Source of the DNA: DASCOT01 sp965197275
GTDB taxonomy: Bacteria; Acidobacteriota; UBA890; WLXD01
Length of the DNA: 64,000 nt
Reading direction: 5' to 3'
Assembly (NCBI GenBank): GCA_965197275.1
Contig: CBDAMQ010000018.1
Span: 39,148-103,147, forward strand
A program made the position numbers and the translations under genes. Of the stretch, positions 62,963-64,000 are shown one piece after another. Position 1 is the first letter of the stretch. Each line of letters begins with the position of its first letter. A model generated the notes under the pieces. It was given only the letters and a program-made list of their open reading frames with translations, did no database searches and was not told the DNA's origin.

Positions 62963-64000
62963 GTGGCGGACGACGTGATCAAGTTTGTACGCCAAAGAGA
63001 CTTGGTCTTCCGACAGGAGATCGGCAGAGGGTGCCTGCGGTAGAACGGTCTTGCTGTATGACGACATCATTGACCAGGACTTCGTCTGCAAGAAGTATGC
63101 GCCGCATGATGACGATCTGCGCTCGGAATTGTTTGAGAACTTCAAGCGCGAGATCAAAATCCTTCATCTTCTTCAGCACCCGAACGTCGTTCGCGTGTAC
63201 AGCTACTTCTTGTATCCAGAGAGCTTTGCGGGCTTCATTCTCATGGAGTTCGTCGGAGGTACGGATGTTGAGACCTTCCTCGCTTCAAGACCGGAGGCAG
63301 CGGCGAGCGTTTTCCGCCAAGCGATTGATGGCTTCCACTACCTAGAGTCGAACGACATCCTCCATAGAGACATCCGACCACAGAACCTGCTGGTCCTCGG
63401 ACGAAGGTCGTGTGAAGATAATCGACTTCGGATTTGGGAAGCGAATCATCGAACCCGAAGACTTCGGAAAGAGCGTCTCGCTTAACTGGTGGTGCGACCC
63501 TCCGAACGAATTTTCCGACAGCTTGTACGACTTCCGGACAGAGGTCTACTTCGTCGGAAAGCTGTTTCAAGGTGGTCTTAGAAAAGGCCGGTGTCGAGGA
63601 CTTCGAATACTACGATCTACTTCGGTCGATGTGTGATCCAAACCCCGATGGTCGCATACGGTCATTCGCTCAGTGCAGGAGAGCCCTCCTCCAGCGAGGA
63701 ATCGCAGACCCACAGTTCGGAGATCAGGAGATCACGGTCTATCGGGAGATGTCGGACGCTCTTTGCGGCACCATCAGCAAGATCGAGGCGGGTACCAAGT
63801 ACGTAACCGACATTGACGAAGTTCTGAACAGGCTCGAAGCGCTCCATCTGAAGGTGATGCTGGAAGAACATCTTCCCAGGAACACCCTGATCGCCGCGTG
63901 TTTCATAGAGGCCGGCTACTACTTCGGGAAGCACCTAATTGCAACCTCACTTGTGAAGCGTTTTCTCTCGTTCTTCAGAGCCTGTTCCCCGGAGCGGCGC
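62963..64000 (+). CDS. eukaryotic-like Ser/Thr protein kinase (frameshifted, runs off the window)
   Basis: Reading across three frames gives a kinase. Glycine loop G-R-G-A-C-G-R-T-V comes first, then C-K-K (candidate ATP-binding Lys), catalytic H-R-D-I-R-P-Q-N and metal-binding I-I-D-F-G-F-G-K. Next is an activation segment with C-D-P-P-N-E-F-S-D and Y-D-F-R-T-E-V-Y-F-V-G-K-L-F, then a C-terminal helical extension. Three extra bases (63029-63031 GGG, 63399-63400 GG, 63565-63567 TTT) must be removed. All catalytic residues are kept. The GTG at 62963 has GGAG eight bases upstream; ATG 62915 is the alternative. The target is unknown. The C-terminus lies beyond 64000. Confidence 0.75.

Overview
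The window is a high-GC (roughly 60-65% by eye) chromosomal segment of a Gram-negative bacterium. The evidence is an O-antigen-type ABC exporter, many surface-glycan genes, secreted proteins with Sec signals, and an initiator tRNA without an encoded CCA end. No gene fixes the species. An ADOP-type FtsX/MacB permease and an LIC12162-family transferase suggest an environmental, probably uncultivated lineage, and this is inference only. At least ten otherwise recognisable genes carry a single extra base, mostly in short homopolymers, which points to insertion errors in the assembly as well as real gene decay.

Layout. (1) 1-2.6 kb holds ordinary chromosome: an RRM RNA-binding protein, a membrane protein, a small anti-sigma-like protein and an alkyladenine DNA glycosylase. 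(2) 2.6-32.9 kb is a surface-polysaccharide locus. It has an O-antigen polymerase/ligase-like protein, a sugar nucleotidyltransferase, a membrane sulfatase, two AsnB-type amidotransferases, a Gfo/Idh/MocA oxidoreductase, glycosyltransferases, the Wzm/Wzt exporter, two NAD-dependent epimerases, a large membrane protein, a GT2 enzyme, a WbpG/HisH/HisF sugar-amidination set, DUF354 plus PIG-L deacetylase, a truncated UDP-GlcNAc dehydratase and an LIC12162 transferase. (3) 33-42.2 kb is a recombination scar: a duplicated capsule-gene fragment, broken Ldh_2, HisC, FkbM, nfo and IS3 pieces, a Vsr endonuclease, and a newly recognised 1,488-bp transposase-less transposon. That element (37870-39357) has perfect 46-bp terminal inverted repeats, an 8-bp target duplication and two cargo genes. 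(4) 42.3-48.8 kb contains an SDR enzyme, then ATP-grasp, PIG-L and DUF354 genes facing an enolase-superfamily enzyme and a double flavodoxin-fold protein. (5) 48.8-56.6 kb holds chromosomal enzymes (MDR oxidoreductase, secreted amidohydrolase, PAP2 phosphatase) and several decayed genes, including a permease interrupted by an IS481 fragment. (6) 56.6-62.2 kb is a rearranged, decayed prophage: terminase small and large subunits and a DNA methylase, with a displaced tmRNA/tRNA 3' end. It abuts an initiator tRNA-Met gene. (7) 62.9 kb to the end is a eukaryotic-like Ser/Thr kinase gene running off the edge.

How the genes work together. The glycan genes could make nucleotide-activated amino sugars (epimerases, dehydratase, deacetylases), decorate them with amide, acetamidino or sulfate groups (AsnB pair, WbpG/HisH/HisF, sulfotransferase), assemble them on a lipid carrier and export them through Wzm/Wzt. 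The HisF homologue lacks the first catalytic aspartate, which supports ammonia delivery to WbpG over histidine synthesis.
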